Source: Littorina saxatilis (Eukaryota > Mollusca > Gastropoda > Littorinimorpha > Littorinidae). From it: DNA of 64,000 nucleotides. Both the position numbers and the translations under genes were made by a program. The stretch covers positions 48,828,467-48,892,466 of the forward strand of contig NC_090260.1 of the NCBI RefSeq assembly GCF_037325665.1, in the 5' to 3' direction. How positions within the stretch are numbered: position 1 is the first letter of the stretch; each line of letters begins with the position of its first letter. Positions 20,600 through 31,704 of this stretch are shown one piece after another. The notes under the pieces were generated by a model. The model was not told the DNA's origin and made no database searches. It saw nothing but the letters and a program-made list of their open reading frames with translations.

Positions 20600-23500
20600 C
20601 TAAACGTCAATTTGACAAATGAAGTAGTTCTCGTTGTCGCAGGTAAGATCGTTTAGAAGCATAGCCGTCGTTTTAAGTCCGACACAATACTCTCCGCCAA
20701 GAGTCGGTTCAGGGCCATACCAAATAGGATCATTGTTCGGCAGAGAACTCCCGTCGTGCCACTGGTAGTCACTGGTAGTCAGTCTGTCAGCTCCTACCCA
20801 GACTTCATCGGAACTGGTCACTGTGCAGAACAAGAAGAACAGAATTTAATCTAAGGCGATCAAAGATGTTGGTTATAAAAAAAACGAACGATGAAATACG
20901 TGTACGCCAAATTAAAACAAGTGGCACATGGTTCGGGAACGGAGCATGCCTTTATGGCGGTCATATTTTGCAGAAATAACATTTGAGATGTGCTGAAAAT
21001 ACAACAAACGTTAAAATCCCGTAGCAAGGCCAATAAACCAACGGGGTTTCAATAAACAACAATAACGAGGAGACAACAAAGTACAAGGCAGTTAATTGAT
21101 AAATGTTGAACACTCTCTGCTGAAAAACAAAAGACAAAACACGAAATCCATTTCCTGAAAACAAACAAACCGTTTCTGTTCCGTACCCCGGAGATTGGGA
21201 TCAACGTGTTCAAGTTAGCAACATATATTCATAATAGATATTGACTTCTCCAAACTCGAACACGTCAATTCCACCCTACAGGGTATAGATCCGTGCAAAC
21301 GAGGTCTAATGCTGTCAGTCGATGACAAAGCAAACTGAAGAAGCCAAGACGCATATCAAGAAGTGTAATGCAGGGTTTGGTAACTTAGCTATTTGCTGGC
21401 AGTAATGGAAACTTGTTGATGACTAACTGTTCAACAGTTGAAGTATTTCTTCTGTAAATGTAAAGTAAACAGCATGCACTCCAAACTTAAATCGGACTGT
21501 GTAGTTTTGGGGGGTGATTTAATTGAAACAGAACCACTAATGGTGGGCGAAGTCCTTTTCAGGAGTCTTCATATGTCAGCAAAGCATTGCTTTTCCGTGA
21601 CGTTCTGTCAAAGCTCCGTGAAATTCTATCAAAGCTCCGTGACATTCTGTCAGAGCTCCGTGACATTCTGTGAAAGCTCCGTGACATTCTGTGAAAGCTC
21701 CGTGACATTCTGTCAGAGCTCCGTGACATTCTGTCAAAGCTCCGTGACATTCTGTCAGAGCTCCGTGACATTCTGTCAGAGCTCCGTGACATTCTGTCAA
21801 AGCTCCGTGACATTCTCGCAGAGCTCCGTGACATTCTGTCAAAACTCCGTGACATGTTGTCAAAGCTCCGTGACATTCTGTCAAAGCTCCGTGACATTCT
21901 CTTAACGCTCCGTGACATTCTGTCAAAGCTCCGTGACATTCTGTCAAAGCTCCGTGACATTCTCTTTACGCTCCGGGACATTCTGTCAAAGCTCCGTGGA
22001 ATTCTGTCAAAGCTCCGTGACATTCTGTCAAAACTCCGTGACATTATGTCAGAGCTCCATGACATTCTATCAAAGCTCCGTGACATTCTGTCAAAGCTCC
22101 GTGACATTCTGTCAAAGCTCCGTGACATTCTGTCAAAAAAGCTCAGCAAATCCTTGCTACTTCAATCATCCATGCTTCTTGTTGTTCATGACTTCTTTGA
22201 TCACTGTTTTGATAATGACTTACTCGTGGTTTGTAGCAGCTCAGTGATGACCGGTTCATCCGTGGCCAAGTTCTTGTAGTAGTACAGATGACCGCCGTCC
22301 TCTTCGCATCGTGACCGCGCCTCTCCGTATTGCTTACCCTCTTTGTACATTGTAACACACTGACCTCCGACCAGCAGGTAACCCAGGTTCAAAAGACAGG
22401 CAGGTATTTCTGTAACAAGTAGAAAACCACAGGTGTTTAAATAAAAAATACACTACCTTAAACTACCTTGTATACGCCGCCCAGTATCGAGTAAACGCCC
22501 ACCCCCTACTTTGGGTCAAATTCTGCGCACATGGTTCTGTACCTAGTAAACGCCCACCCCCCCCCCCCCCCCCCCCCCCCCGTTTTCGATCATTAGAGTA
22601 AAGGGAAATAAAAAAGATCATTCAGTCTGCTGTTGTTGGTTAAAACAAAAAATGGTTTCCCTTCCTTAGAAATGTGTCGCGCACGGCAGAGATGTCAGTG
22701 TGACAACTGTCAGTGCTAGAGTACCTGGACAACAATGGAACTGTTTCACAAATAGCACGTGAGTAACGGAGTGGACAAAAAAGTATTAGAGAATGGCTTT
22801 AGTATCACGATACATGCATCGCACTGGGAGGGAAAAGAAGAAACGAATCAAAAGCTTCATCTTGGGTGGGAAGAGGTGTCTGAAGAAGTTGATTTAGGTG
22901 TTCTTGGATTTCAAGACGACCAGACCCTCAAGATTGGAGACATTGTCATTGATAGAGAAGATGACGAGATTGGAGACAGTGATAGAGAAGATGACGAGAT
23001 TGGAGACTCGTCTGAACCTGATGAGGATGGAGAGGTCGACTAGCTTGGAGGGATTTGAACATAAAGAATGCATGGACAGACTGGTGTTTGCTTACCCTCT
23101 ATCCATTTGAAAGCAAGACGTTGTCGTTAATAGACCTCATTTGGTGTCAATCTCACAACAAATAATCTTTCAGTTTCAGAGACAAACGTGACTTGTTATT
23201 TTACACTTAATTGTGATATTCGGTTATTCGGTTAAAATGCTGATAATTATCTATTTGTTCACCGCAGACCTGGATTAATCTTTTCCCGTAAGTATTATCT
23301 TTTGAAGTTATAAGCTTGTTAAAGGCACCCTCCCCCTCCCGTAAAGCACCAGTTTTAGGCCAAAGACACCCCAGGCGTTTACATACATTACAAACATCGT
23401 TTCGTTTGAACACTTATATCGCCAGAGAATATCCGTCAGGACAGCTCTCCCTATATAGCGAGCATTTTTCAAAGAATTTATTTTGCGTTCCCTGCATCCG

Positions 23501-25197
23501 GTACTTTCCGAAGCCTCGTTATGACGCTTTGGGGAAGTTTGGACAGGTTGAAAACACGAAGTGGGAATATAGGCAAGGAAGGAGGGACGTCTGTGACTAG
23601 TATATACACTTTTATGATGTGTAACTATGGAGCGTTGAATACTGAGTGTCGGCATTGAAATAAACTTGGCCAAAACATTATTGCAACAAATTTCGCACCC
23701 AAATTAAAGCATTAATTCCCGTGTAATGTCATTAAAACTTTATATGCCAGTCAAGGCCGTTCACTTGACTATCAGGATCACTTTTTGGATTAAAGATATC
23801 TTATACAGGGATCACGTGACCGCCGCTTAAATAAGGGTACCCTCCAAATCGACCAGACAAAAACGGAAGGTCCCAATCAAAAATCGACAATATTAATCAC
23901 AATAGGCAAAACTTTGCAATTTTTACTTTTACATACAAGAAGATTGTCAAATCAATTGTCTCCCCTGAACAGGTTGATTTGTTTAACTAGCTTGCGTATT
24001 TCGTGTGCTATGCTATTTCTACTGATGCAGGTGTCGATCAGAAGAGCGATCAGGAAAAAAATCATTAGATTTAACCATATTTTTCATTTGCAACGAGTGT
24101 CATAATGTTTACCTTTCTTTGTACCAACATTCAAAATGGGGTTAAGGTTACCTTTTGTAAACTTGTGCAAAAATTTAACGATCGATGTTTATTCTTTTTT
24201 GATATCTTATTGTGTAGACCCAGGTTTGTTTTTGTCAACTTTTCTGGAAAATGTAATGGTTCTATTAAATTAGCAAATATATTCAGTTGAAGTGAGCAGC
24301 TGGTCTCATTTTAGCACGTAAAACGTCATGTACATTAACGAATATTAGCCATTTCACAAAGAATGGTAACACTTATTCATAACAACAACCATGATTTTTA
24401 TGTGCACAAAGTCGGTATTTACGCCACACACAAAAACAAGTAGTTGTGATTTAATTAATCGGTTAGATACCATATCCAATAGCTTACCCTGATTTACAAA
24501 AAAAACTTGAAAAGTCAACATATTCAGGAGGCTGTATCTTAACAACGCTACGATCGATTTCTCTGGTTTTAACACATTTGTTTTATCAGACTTTACACAT
24601 ACACCAGGCAAAAAATTAGCGATTTTTAATGGTTGCTTAATCGGTGTCGGATGTCTTTAAGCCGGTTCCACTGTATTTGTTTCTTCATCCCTTGAACTAT
24701 TTGTTGATTTATTCATTTACTTATTTCTTGATTTATGTAATGATTTATAATATTTAACACTTCGCCATCTCAGACCAGACAGCTAAGTTATTAGCTATTT
24801 GATATACACTGAAACAAGTACAAGTAGTTATCAAAGGGAACAATCATACGGGCTTACCTCGTACATAGCACTTGAAGCCAAGAGAGGTGTCAGGCAGCGG
24901 CTGCTCAGTAGATTCTGACGTCATATTCAGATAGCAAGCCGATGACGTCCGGCTCTGGCAAAAGCCAGTGCAACATGGCTGCATGGAACAAGGCGCTGAC
25001 AGACAGGTCGCTGCACAGTCGTGAACCGAACGTGATTGTCGTACTGATGTCATCACGTGTCCAGGCTCCACGAACACACGGTCAAACGTCCCCACACTGA
25101 CCATCGCTGAGTTGGCTCCGAACACCAAGACAAACGTTGTCAAAATCAGCGCAAGTTTCAGCGAAGAAGGTTCTTTGATAATGCTAGTTCCTGCCAT
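20600..25197 (-). CDS. Secreted PAN-like plus C-type lectin domain protein, complete, three exons
   Basis: Predicted secreted, sugar- or ligand-binding protein of 248 residues. Coding exons on the minus strand: 25197-24858, 22409-22224, 20820-20600, all GT-AG and all in phase 1, total 747 nt with TAG at 20602-20600. Exon 1 encodes an N-terminal signal sequence (LALILTTFVLVFGANSA) and a Cys-rich PAN/apple-like module (VHDCAATCLSAPC, CCTGFCQ, GFKCYV). Exon 2 opens the lectin fold (GYLLVGGQCVTMYKEGKQYG, then ARSRCEEDGGHL). Exon 3 completes it (EVWVGADR, WYGPEPTLGGEYCVGL, LNDLTCDNENYFICQ). The four canonical disulfide cysteines and an LND in place of WND are visible. The usual EPN/QPD sugar-specificity triplet is not clear, so calcium-dependent sugar binding is uncertain. 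Intron 2 holds a 21-bp minisatellite, and the 46-bp array begins 27 bp after the stop. Confidence 0.87.
20835..21590. other. Intron 2 of the lectin gene, unique part
   Basis: AT-rich intronic sequence between the lectin exon 3 acceptor and the 21-bp array. No element was recognised. Confidence 0.5.
21594..22142. repeat. 21-bp minisatellite, about 26 copies, in lectin intron 2
   Basis: TGACATTCTGTCAAAGCTCCG recurs every 21 bp (the unit is one base longer than the piece AAGCTCCGTGACATTCTGTC), with variants such as TCTTAACG and TCAGAG. The step is a multiple of three, so frames stay open on both strands and give heptad-like SSVTFCQ or ECHGALT repeats. These lie inside an intron and are not coding. 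Confidence 0.95.
22487..22582. repeat. Duplicated AGTAAACGCCCACCCCC motif with a poly-C run
   Basis: AGTAAACGCCCACCCCC occurs at about 22490 and again at about 22540; the second runs into roughly 26 C residues (22556-22581). It may be the edge of the transposase-like fragment that follows. Confidence 0.6.
22759..23043 (+). pseudogene. Possible C-terminal fragment of a DNA-transposon transposase
   Basis: A 94-codon frame includes a short helical stretch and an acidic end with a duplicated DREDDEIGDS block, then a stop. An acidic, Glu/Asp-rich tail after a conserved helical part is common at the C-terminus of pogo/Tigger-type transposases. No DDE residues are present in this piece, so the assignment is weak. 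It lies in lectin intron 1, antisense to the gene. A chance frame remains possible. Confidence 0.25.
23050..24840. other. Lectin intron 1, remainder
   Basis: AT-rich sequence with only short frames. No repeat boundaries or conserved domains were recognised. Confidence 0.5.
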
Positions 25198-25284
25198 AGT
25201 AAATTTTCTTAATCACCAGCGCAATTCACTTGATAAAGTAGAATTTGAAGACGTCAGAGAGATTGTTATTTTATGATGTAGGGT

Positions 25285-25862
25285 AATGATATAGAGAGAA
25301 CACAATAACTGTTCTACATCAGTATTTTGTCATTTGGGTTACTCAAACCTGAAAACTCATTACAAACCGAATGGAGAGTTTCGAAATCAGTTTGGCTGTT
25401 CTGAGCTCTGGTCACAAATGTCAATGATGTAGGGTTATTATGTAGAGAGAGCACAATAACTGTTCTACATCAGTATATTGTCATTTGGGCTACTCAAACC
25501 TGAAAACTATATGTGACCCTCCACCACGAAATGAGTCGCATGTCACCTCGCGCGGTTCTGCGCTAGGCTCAATATAAGTCCGGGGAATGTCTTGTAACAG
25601 TGTGAGTGTCACCTTAATCACAGGCTTGTAACTCAAACAGTTTTTGCTCTTTTCTAAAACGGTTTTCACCACTGGATAGAGCATAAAAAACTCTTTAGGA
25701 AAATGTAAAAATATGAAAATCATGCAACGGTGACATGCGACTCATTTCGTGGTGGAGGGTCACATATTGTTATTTGTGCTACTCAAACATGAACAATCAT
25801 TACAAACTGAATGGAGAGTTTCAAAAACAACTTGGCTGTTCTAAGATCTTGGAACAAATGGC
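25285..25862. repeat. Diverged direct duplication of about 150 bp, interrupted by a MITE
   Basis: ACAATAACTGTTCTACATCA and GCTACTCAAAC...AATGGAGAGTTTC blocks occur at 25302-25395 and 25450-25506, and again after the MITE at 25767-25862. There are two to three copies upstream of the lectin start codon. Confidence 0.75.
25512..25764. mobile_element. Mariner-type MITE with perfect 36-bp terminal inverted repeats
   Basis: TGTGACCCTCCACCACGAAA opens a 36-bp end that recurs as its exact reverse complement at 25729-25764, with TA on both sides (25510-25511 and 25765-25766). Length is 253 bp. TA target duplication and this architecture fit Tc1/mariner-derived MITEs. Identical ends imply youth. Confidence 0.88.
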
Positions 25863-25864
25863 AA

Positions 25865-26265
25865 GTCCGCGATCGAAACGAAGTGTTTGTAAGTTGTGAC
25901 TGTTGCCATGCAGTCTGGTTAAAGATGCGGTCCGCCTGTCAATTATAAATGTTGCTCCGCGCCTAAACGGTATTATGTTCTTGCTAGTAATGTCAAGCGA
26001 ACCCTTTCACAGAGGCATTGACATTATCCACTCCAAAGCGAATAAAAAGATCAAGTCGATGCAGACACAAACAGAAGAAAAATCCGGTTTGGCCACTCGC
26101 GCTCTCCAATTGACACAAACATGTTGCAAAACTGGTGTTTTTGTTCAGTTTTGGTCCTTCGTGACAGCGTTTAAACATTAGATATGCATCGTGTCAGTGG
26201 CATCAGGTTCGTGTATGCATGTTTAATGAATGGATGCCATTTTGAATGGAACATTCATTGGAGGG
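25865..26265. other. Stretch without a recognised gene
   Basis: Short frames on both strands (25903-26181 and 26178-25993) have no motif. The sequence leads into the first ATTTAGTCAAG-family copy. Confidence 0.35.
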
Positions 26266-26269
26266 TTAC

Positions 26270-26815
26270 AAATAGCGTCATTAGTCTCCCGCTTGTGCAA
26301 AAGGCAGTGAAATTGACAAGCCAGTATAGTGCAGTGGTGGTTGCGCTGAGCGGGATAGCACGCTTTTCTGTACCTCTATCCTTTTTAACTTGTTGAGCTA
26401 GTTTTTAATCCAAACATAAAATATCTACATGTTTTTGAATCAGGAACCGACAAGGAATACAGTGCATCTGTTGTTAAATTTCGTAAATTTAATTTTAATA
26501 GCTTGATTTTTGTCCGAATATAACATATTTATATTTTTTTTGAATCAGGAGATGATGAAAAATAAAATTGAGTTGTTTTGGGATTGTTTTATGAAAAAAT
26601 AATTTTCATTACAATTTTCAGATTGTAAATGACCAAACTCATCAATTAATGTGTAAGTCTCTAAGCTGAAATGCAATACCGAAAGTCCGGAATTCGTCAA
26701 AGATTGCTTGATACAATTTTGGTCAATAAATGAGGGCGTACGTGGCAGTGCTGCCTCAACTTTCACTATAAGCCGTCTATGACGTCATCAAAGACTTTTA
26801 TCGAACAAATGGAGT
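26270..26815 (+). mobile_element. ATTTAGTCAAG family, diverged and truncated copy
   Basis: Shares ordered blocks with the next copy: GGCAGTGAAATTGACAAG, AGCACGCTTTTCTGTACCTC, TTAATGACCAAA-like words, GACGTCATCAAAGAC. It lacks both ends and stops just before the next copy begins. Confidence 0.75.
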
Positions 26816-26821
26816 AAAAAA

Positions 26822-27787
26822 ACAAGTCGCGTAAGGCGAAAATACAACATTTAGTCAAGCTGTCGAACTCACAGAATGAAACTGAACGCAATGCAATTTT
26901 TCAGCAAGACCGTATACTCGTAGCATCGTCAGTCCACCGCTCGTGGCAAAGGCAGTGAAATTGACAAGAAGAGCGGGGTGGTAGTTCTTTCTTTCTTTAT
27001 TTGGTTTTCAACCACGAAGGTTATATCGTGACGGAAAAAGGGGGGAAAGCCACTTGTCAATTGTTTCTTGTTCACAAAAGCACTAATCAAAAATTTGCTC
27101 CAGGGGCTTGCAACGTAGTACAATGTATTACCTTACTGGGAGAATGCAAGTTTCCAGTACAAAGGACTTGACATTTCTTACATGGGGTAGTAGTTGCGCT
27201 GAGAAGGATAAGGCACGCTTTTCTGTTCCTCTCTTCGTTTTAACTTTCTGAGCGTGTTTTTAATCCAAACAGACAAGAAATAAGATAAAAGTGTTTTTAA
27301 ATTGATTTCGAAAATCTAATTTTGATCATAATTTTTATATTTTTAATTTTCAGAGCTTGTTTTTAATCCAAATATAACATATTTATATGTTTTTGGAATC
27401 AGAAAATGATGAAAAATAGGATGAACGTAAATTTGGATCGTTTTATAATTTTTTTTTTTTTACAATTTTCAGATTTTTAATGACCAAAGTCATTAATTTT
27501 TAAGCCACCAAGCTGAAATGCATAACCAAAGTCCGGCCTTCGTCGAAGATTGCTTGGCCAAAATTTCAATCAATTTGATTGAAAAATGAGGGTGTGACAG
27601 TGCCGCCTCAACTTTTACAAAAAGCCGGATATGACGTCATCAAAGACATTTATCAAAAAAATGAAAAAAACACCTTCCGGGGATATCATTCCCAGGAACT
27701 CTCATGTCAAATTTCATAAAGATCGGTCCAGTAGTTTGGTCTGAATCGCTATACACACACACACACGCGCACAGACATATTGACACA

Positions 27788-27856
<69 letters not shown>

Positions 27857-27918
27857 CACGACCCTCGTCTCAATTCCCCCTCTATGTTAAAACATTTAGT
27901 CAAAACTTGACTAAATGT
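26822..27918 (+). mobile_element. ATTTAGTCAAG family, near-complete copy with nested SINE and CA tract
   Basis: Begins CAAGTCGCGTAAGGCGAAAA, then ACATTTAGTCAAG; ends ATTTAGTCAAAACTTGACTA. The short ends are inverted relative to each other. The body contains a conserved GACGTCATCAAAGACATTTA block, AAATTTCATAAAGATCGGTC, and an embedded (CA)n tract at 27756-27850. Copies at 35971-36745 (reverse) and 61557-62425 have the same order. No coding capacity was seen. A SINE G piece is inserted at 26985-27183. A partial extra tail follows at 27925-28080. Confidence 0.85.
26985..27183 (-). mobile_element. SINE family G, 5'-truncated, nested, 10-bp target duplication
   Basis: The minus strand carries the family G 3' half: GACTTAACATTTC-like start, TACTGGGAGAATGC region, and end CCTTCGTGGTTGAAAACC plus AAATAAAGAAAGAAAG tail. 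GGGGTGGTAG (26975-26984) and GGGGTAGTAG (27184-27193) flank it, differing at one base. Confidence 0.85.
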
Positions 27919-27924
27919 AAAAAG

Positions 27925-28080
27925 ACCAGGGGTATTGTACCCAGGAACTTTCATATGAAATTTCATGAAAATCGATTCAGTTGTTTTCTCGAAATCGCTC
28001 TACACACAGACATACACCACAACCCTCCTCTCGATTCCCAGTCTATGTTAAAACATTTAGTCAAAACTTGACTAAATGAT
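27925..28080 (+). mobile_element. Extra partial tail of the ATTTAGTCAAG family
   Basis: Repeats the CCAGGAACTTTCATATG-like block, a TACACACAGACATACACCAC stretch and the ATTTAGTCAAAACTTGACTA end right after the previous copy. It represents a second, partly duplicated 3' part. Confidence 0.7.
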
Positions 28081-28197
28081 AAAACGTTTACAGGTAACCA
28101 GAGAGTAATGGAGAGACACCCACTCAGACAGACACACACACACAGACAATCAGACAGACAGACATAAATCTTGCTTGTGTATGTGATTGCTTAACAA

Positions 28198-28258
28198 AAT
28201 AATCAACAACAACAACAACAACAACAACGCAAATAACAACAACAACAAAAACAAACTT
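28198..28258. repeat. (AAC)n microsatellite
   Basis: AAC/ACA trinucleotides with few interruptions; the Asn-rich frame here is a repeat translation. Confidence 0.85.
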
Positions 28259-28269
28259 CAAAACATAAT

Positions 28270-28765
<496 letters not shown>

Positions 28766-28767
28766 AA

Positions 28768-28788
28768 AAATGACAGACAGACAGACAG

Positions 28789-28822
<34 letters not shown>

Positions 28823-28832
28823 AGATACAACA
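28768..28832. repeat. (GACA)n microsatellite
   Basis: About 16 ACAG/GACA tetranucleotides follow a poly-A run at the end of the preceding element. Confidence 0.9.
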
Positions 28833-28866
28833 ACATTAACAACAACAACAATAACAATGATAACAT

Positions 28867-29640
28867 CCCAGCTAGCAAGCTTTCGTCGGCCGACTGACGA
28901 TTTCAGTCGGGTGACGTCGTCATATGTCGTGTGTCGTCGTCCGTTGTCGCGCCGATACCGTTTTGACTGTGTGTAAAACTCGGCAAATGTACGTAATAAA
29001 CCCCGACATCGGCCCGACGCAATGTTGCTGTCGATAAAAATATGCAGAGTTACGGGAGATAACAAATTGATGATCATTATTTTAACATTTGTTACGTCCC
29101 CTGTTCAAGCGTCGGTCCAGCAACGGCGTGACATTATGAGACTGACCATGCAAATGCGAAACTAAATTATTCATATTTGTTGACTTTTTCACATAGGAGT
29201 AGGATAATTAATTGTAAGTTTTATTTGCATATTTGCAATCAAATACAGCATGAGCTCAAATCATGAGTTTTACATTTTAAAAATACGCCATCATTTACTT
29301 GAAATATTCAAATAGCTTTCCTTACGGTAAACAAGATTGAGTGTGAAAATGGCTGCTGCTTTCCCGCGTGAGCGAATTTTATTTGTTTTCTTAGTTCAAG
29401 TTAATATCGAAAGAAGAGACATTCTTGGGAATGTTGGACAGCACATTGATGATATGTTATCCGAGACGAATGTCGCCTCGGGATCTCAATCTGAGTGCTG
29501 GTCCCAGTGCCACGTGGTGGCGGTGAGAATAGTTGTGTAGCCAGTGAGTCAGGCTCTTGGCAATGACAATCAGATTCAGACGTCAACTCGAGGACAACCG
29601 ACGGATGGAGCGAGTAAGTGATTTCGTATTTTTTTTTTTT
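28867..29640. other. Stretch without a recognised gene
   Basis: Starts with CCCAGCTAGCAAG, resembling the end of the palindromic element at 32778, but no matching second end was found. The rest is unique-looking AT-rich DNA with short frames only. Confidence 0.35.
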
Positions 29641-29659
29641 TGGCTCTCAATGTTAGTTT

Positions 29660-30350
29660 TGCTGTTACAGTGAGGGGGGGGGGGGGGGAGTACATACTGC
29701 TGTATCTTATTCTGTATATGTAGATGTAGGTGTGTTTTGTCCAGTTACAGTGGGGGAGGGGGGTGTTGTACATACTGCTGTAAATATAGATGTAGGTGTG
29801 TTTTGTCTTGTTACAGTGGGGGGGGGGGGGGTGTGTACATACTGCTGTAGATGTAGGTGTGTATTGTCCTGTTACAGGGGGGGGGGGGGGTAACATACTT
29901 CTGTAGCTGTAGGGGGAGGGGGGTACATACTGCTGTAGCTGTTAGTGATTTTTGCACTGTTACACTGGGGGGGGGGGGGGGGGGGGGAGTACATACTGCT
30001 GAATCTGTAGCTGTAAGTGTGGTTTGCACTGTTACACTTGGGGGGGGGGGGGGGTGTACATACTGATGTATCTCTAGCTGTAGGTGTGACGTGTATTGCA
30101 TTGTAACACTTGGGGGGGGGGGGGGGTGTACATACTGATCTATCTGTAGCTGGTGGTGTGTTTTGCACTGTTACACACTTGGAGGGGGGGGGGGGTGTAC
30201 ATACTAACTGCTGAATCTGTAGCTGTATGTGTGTTCTGCACAGTGACACTGGGGGGGGGGGGGGGAGGGGGTTGTACATACTGCTGAATCTGTAGCTGTA
30301 GGTGTGTTTTGTACTGTTACACTTGGGGGGGGGGGGGATGCATACTGATG
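29660..30350. repeat. G-run tandem array, left block
   Basis: About 60-70-bp units of the form CATACTGCTGTAGCTGTAGG, TGTGTTTTGCACTGTTACAC and then 9-22 consecutive G residues. About ten copies. The same array resumes at 31705 after the TTGGCCAA block. Confidence 0.92.
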
Positions 30351-30357
30351 TATATGC

Positions 30358-31702
30358 TTGGCGCTGGTGGACAATATTCGCTTTTTTGGCCAAAAACACA
30401 CTTTTTTGGCCAAAAACGTACATTATTGGCCAAAAAGTGTGTTTTTGGCCAAAAACATGTTTTGGCCAAAACTTTTAAGTGCAAAGTTTTGGCCAAAAAA
30501 ATATTTGGCCAAATCTAAAACATTTGGCCAAATCTTCACTTTTTTGGCCAAATGTTTTAGATTTGGCCAAATTTTTTTTGGCCAAAACTTTTGCATTGAA
30601 AGTTTTGGCCAAAAAATAGTTTTGGCCAAAACTTCATTTTTTGGCCAAATCTTTGAGTACCCCTTGGCGCTGATGGACAATATTCATTTATTTGGCCAAA
30701 AACGCCAGTGTTGGCCAAAAAAGCAAAGTTTTGGCCAAAAAATTATAGTTTTGGCCAAAAACGCCAGTTTTGGCCAAAAACGCCAGTTTTGGCCAAAAAC
30801 GCCAGTTTTGGCCAAAAAATTATAGTTTTGGCCAAAAAAGTGAAAATTGTCCACCAGCGCCAAGCTGCTTGGCGCTGGTGGACAATATTCACTTTTTTGA
30901 CTCAAAACACACTTTTTTGGCCAAAACTGGCGGTTTTGGCCAAAAAAGCAAAGTTTTGGCCAAAAAAGTATAGTTTTGGCCAAAAACGCCAGTTTTGGCC
31001 AAAACCACCAGTTTTGGCCAAAAAAGTGTGTTTTTGGCCAAAATAACACACTTTTTGGCCAAAAACGTACATTTTTGGCCAAAAAAGTATAGTTTTGGCC
31101 AAAAACGCCAGTTTTGGCCAAAAACGCCAGTTTTGGCTAAAACCGCCAGTTTTGGCCAAAAAAGTGCGTTTTTGGCCAAAAAAGTGAATATTGTCCACCA
31201 GCGCCAAGCTGCTTGGCGCTGGTGGACAATATTCACTTATTTTGCCAAAAACACACTTTTTTGGCCAAAACTGGCGGTATTGGCCAAAAAAGCAAAGTTT
31301 TAGCCAAAAAAGCAAAGTTTTGGCCAAAAAGAGATTTGGCCATAAAAGTGAATATTGTCCACCAGCGCCAGCAAATACAAAAGATTTGGCCCAAAAAAGA
31401 TTTGGCCAAACAAAAAAGATTTGGCCAAAAAAGTGAAGATTTGGCCAAATCTTTTTTGTTTGGCCAAATCTTTTTTGGGCCAAATCTTTATGTGGCAGAA
31501 CTTTGGCCAAATCTCCCGTTTTAGCTAACATAAACAGTTTTGGCCAAAACTTTTACATAGACAGTTTTGGCCCAAAAAAAGTTATAGCCAAATCTATTTT
31601 ATTTGGCCAAATGTGTGAGTTTTTTGGCCAAATCTTTGTCTTTTTTGGCCAAAACTGGCGGTTTTGGCCAAAAAAGTGAATATTGTCCACCAGCGCCAAG
31701 CA
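30358..31702. repeat. Array of TTGGCCAA palindromes bounded by inverted GGCGCTGGTGGACAATATTC modules
   Basis: Dozens of TTTTGGCCAAAA words at 15-20-bp spacing fill 1.3 kb. The motif CTTGGCGCTGGTGGACAATA faces right at about 30358, 30664, 30871 and 31212. Its reverse complement closes modules at about 30867, 31208, 31370 and 31702. The block is therefore a run of head-to-head foldback modules inside one outer inverted pair. It interrupts the G-run array. Any frame through it (FWPKLAVLAK-type) is a repeat translation. No known element family recognised. Confidence 0.9.
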
Positions 31703-31704
31703 TA

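Noticed and set aside
21438-22279. Frames of 123-196 codons with heptad-like repeats
   Set aside because: Produced by the 21-bp minisatellite within the lectin intron.
22759-23043. Host acidic-protein gene in lectin intron 1
   Set aside because: The frame lacks a normal start and promoter context; a transposase scrap or chance frame is more likely, so it is listed only with low confidence.
30358-31531. Frames with repeated FWPKLAVLAK-like words, up to 209 codons
   Set aside because: Translations of the TTGGCCAA array; frames in both directions look alike because the motif is palindromic.
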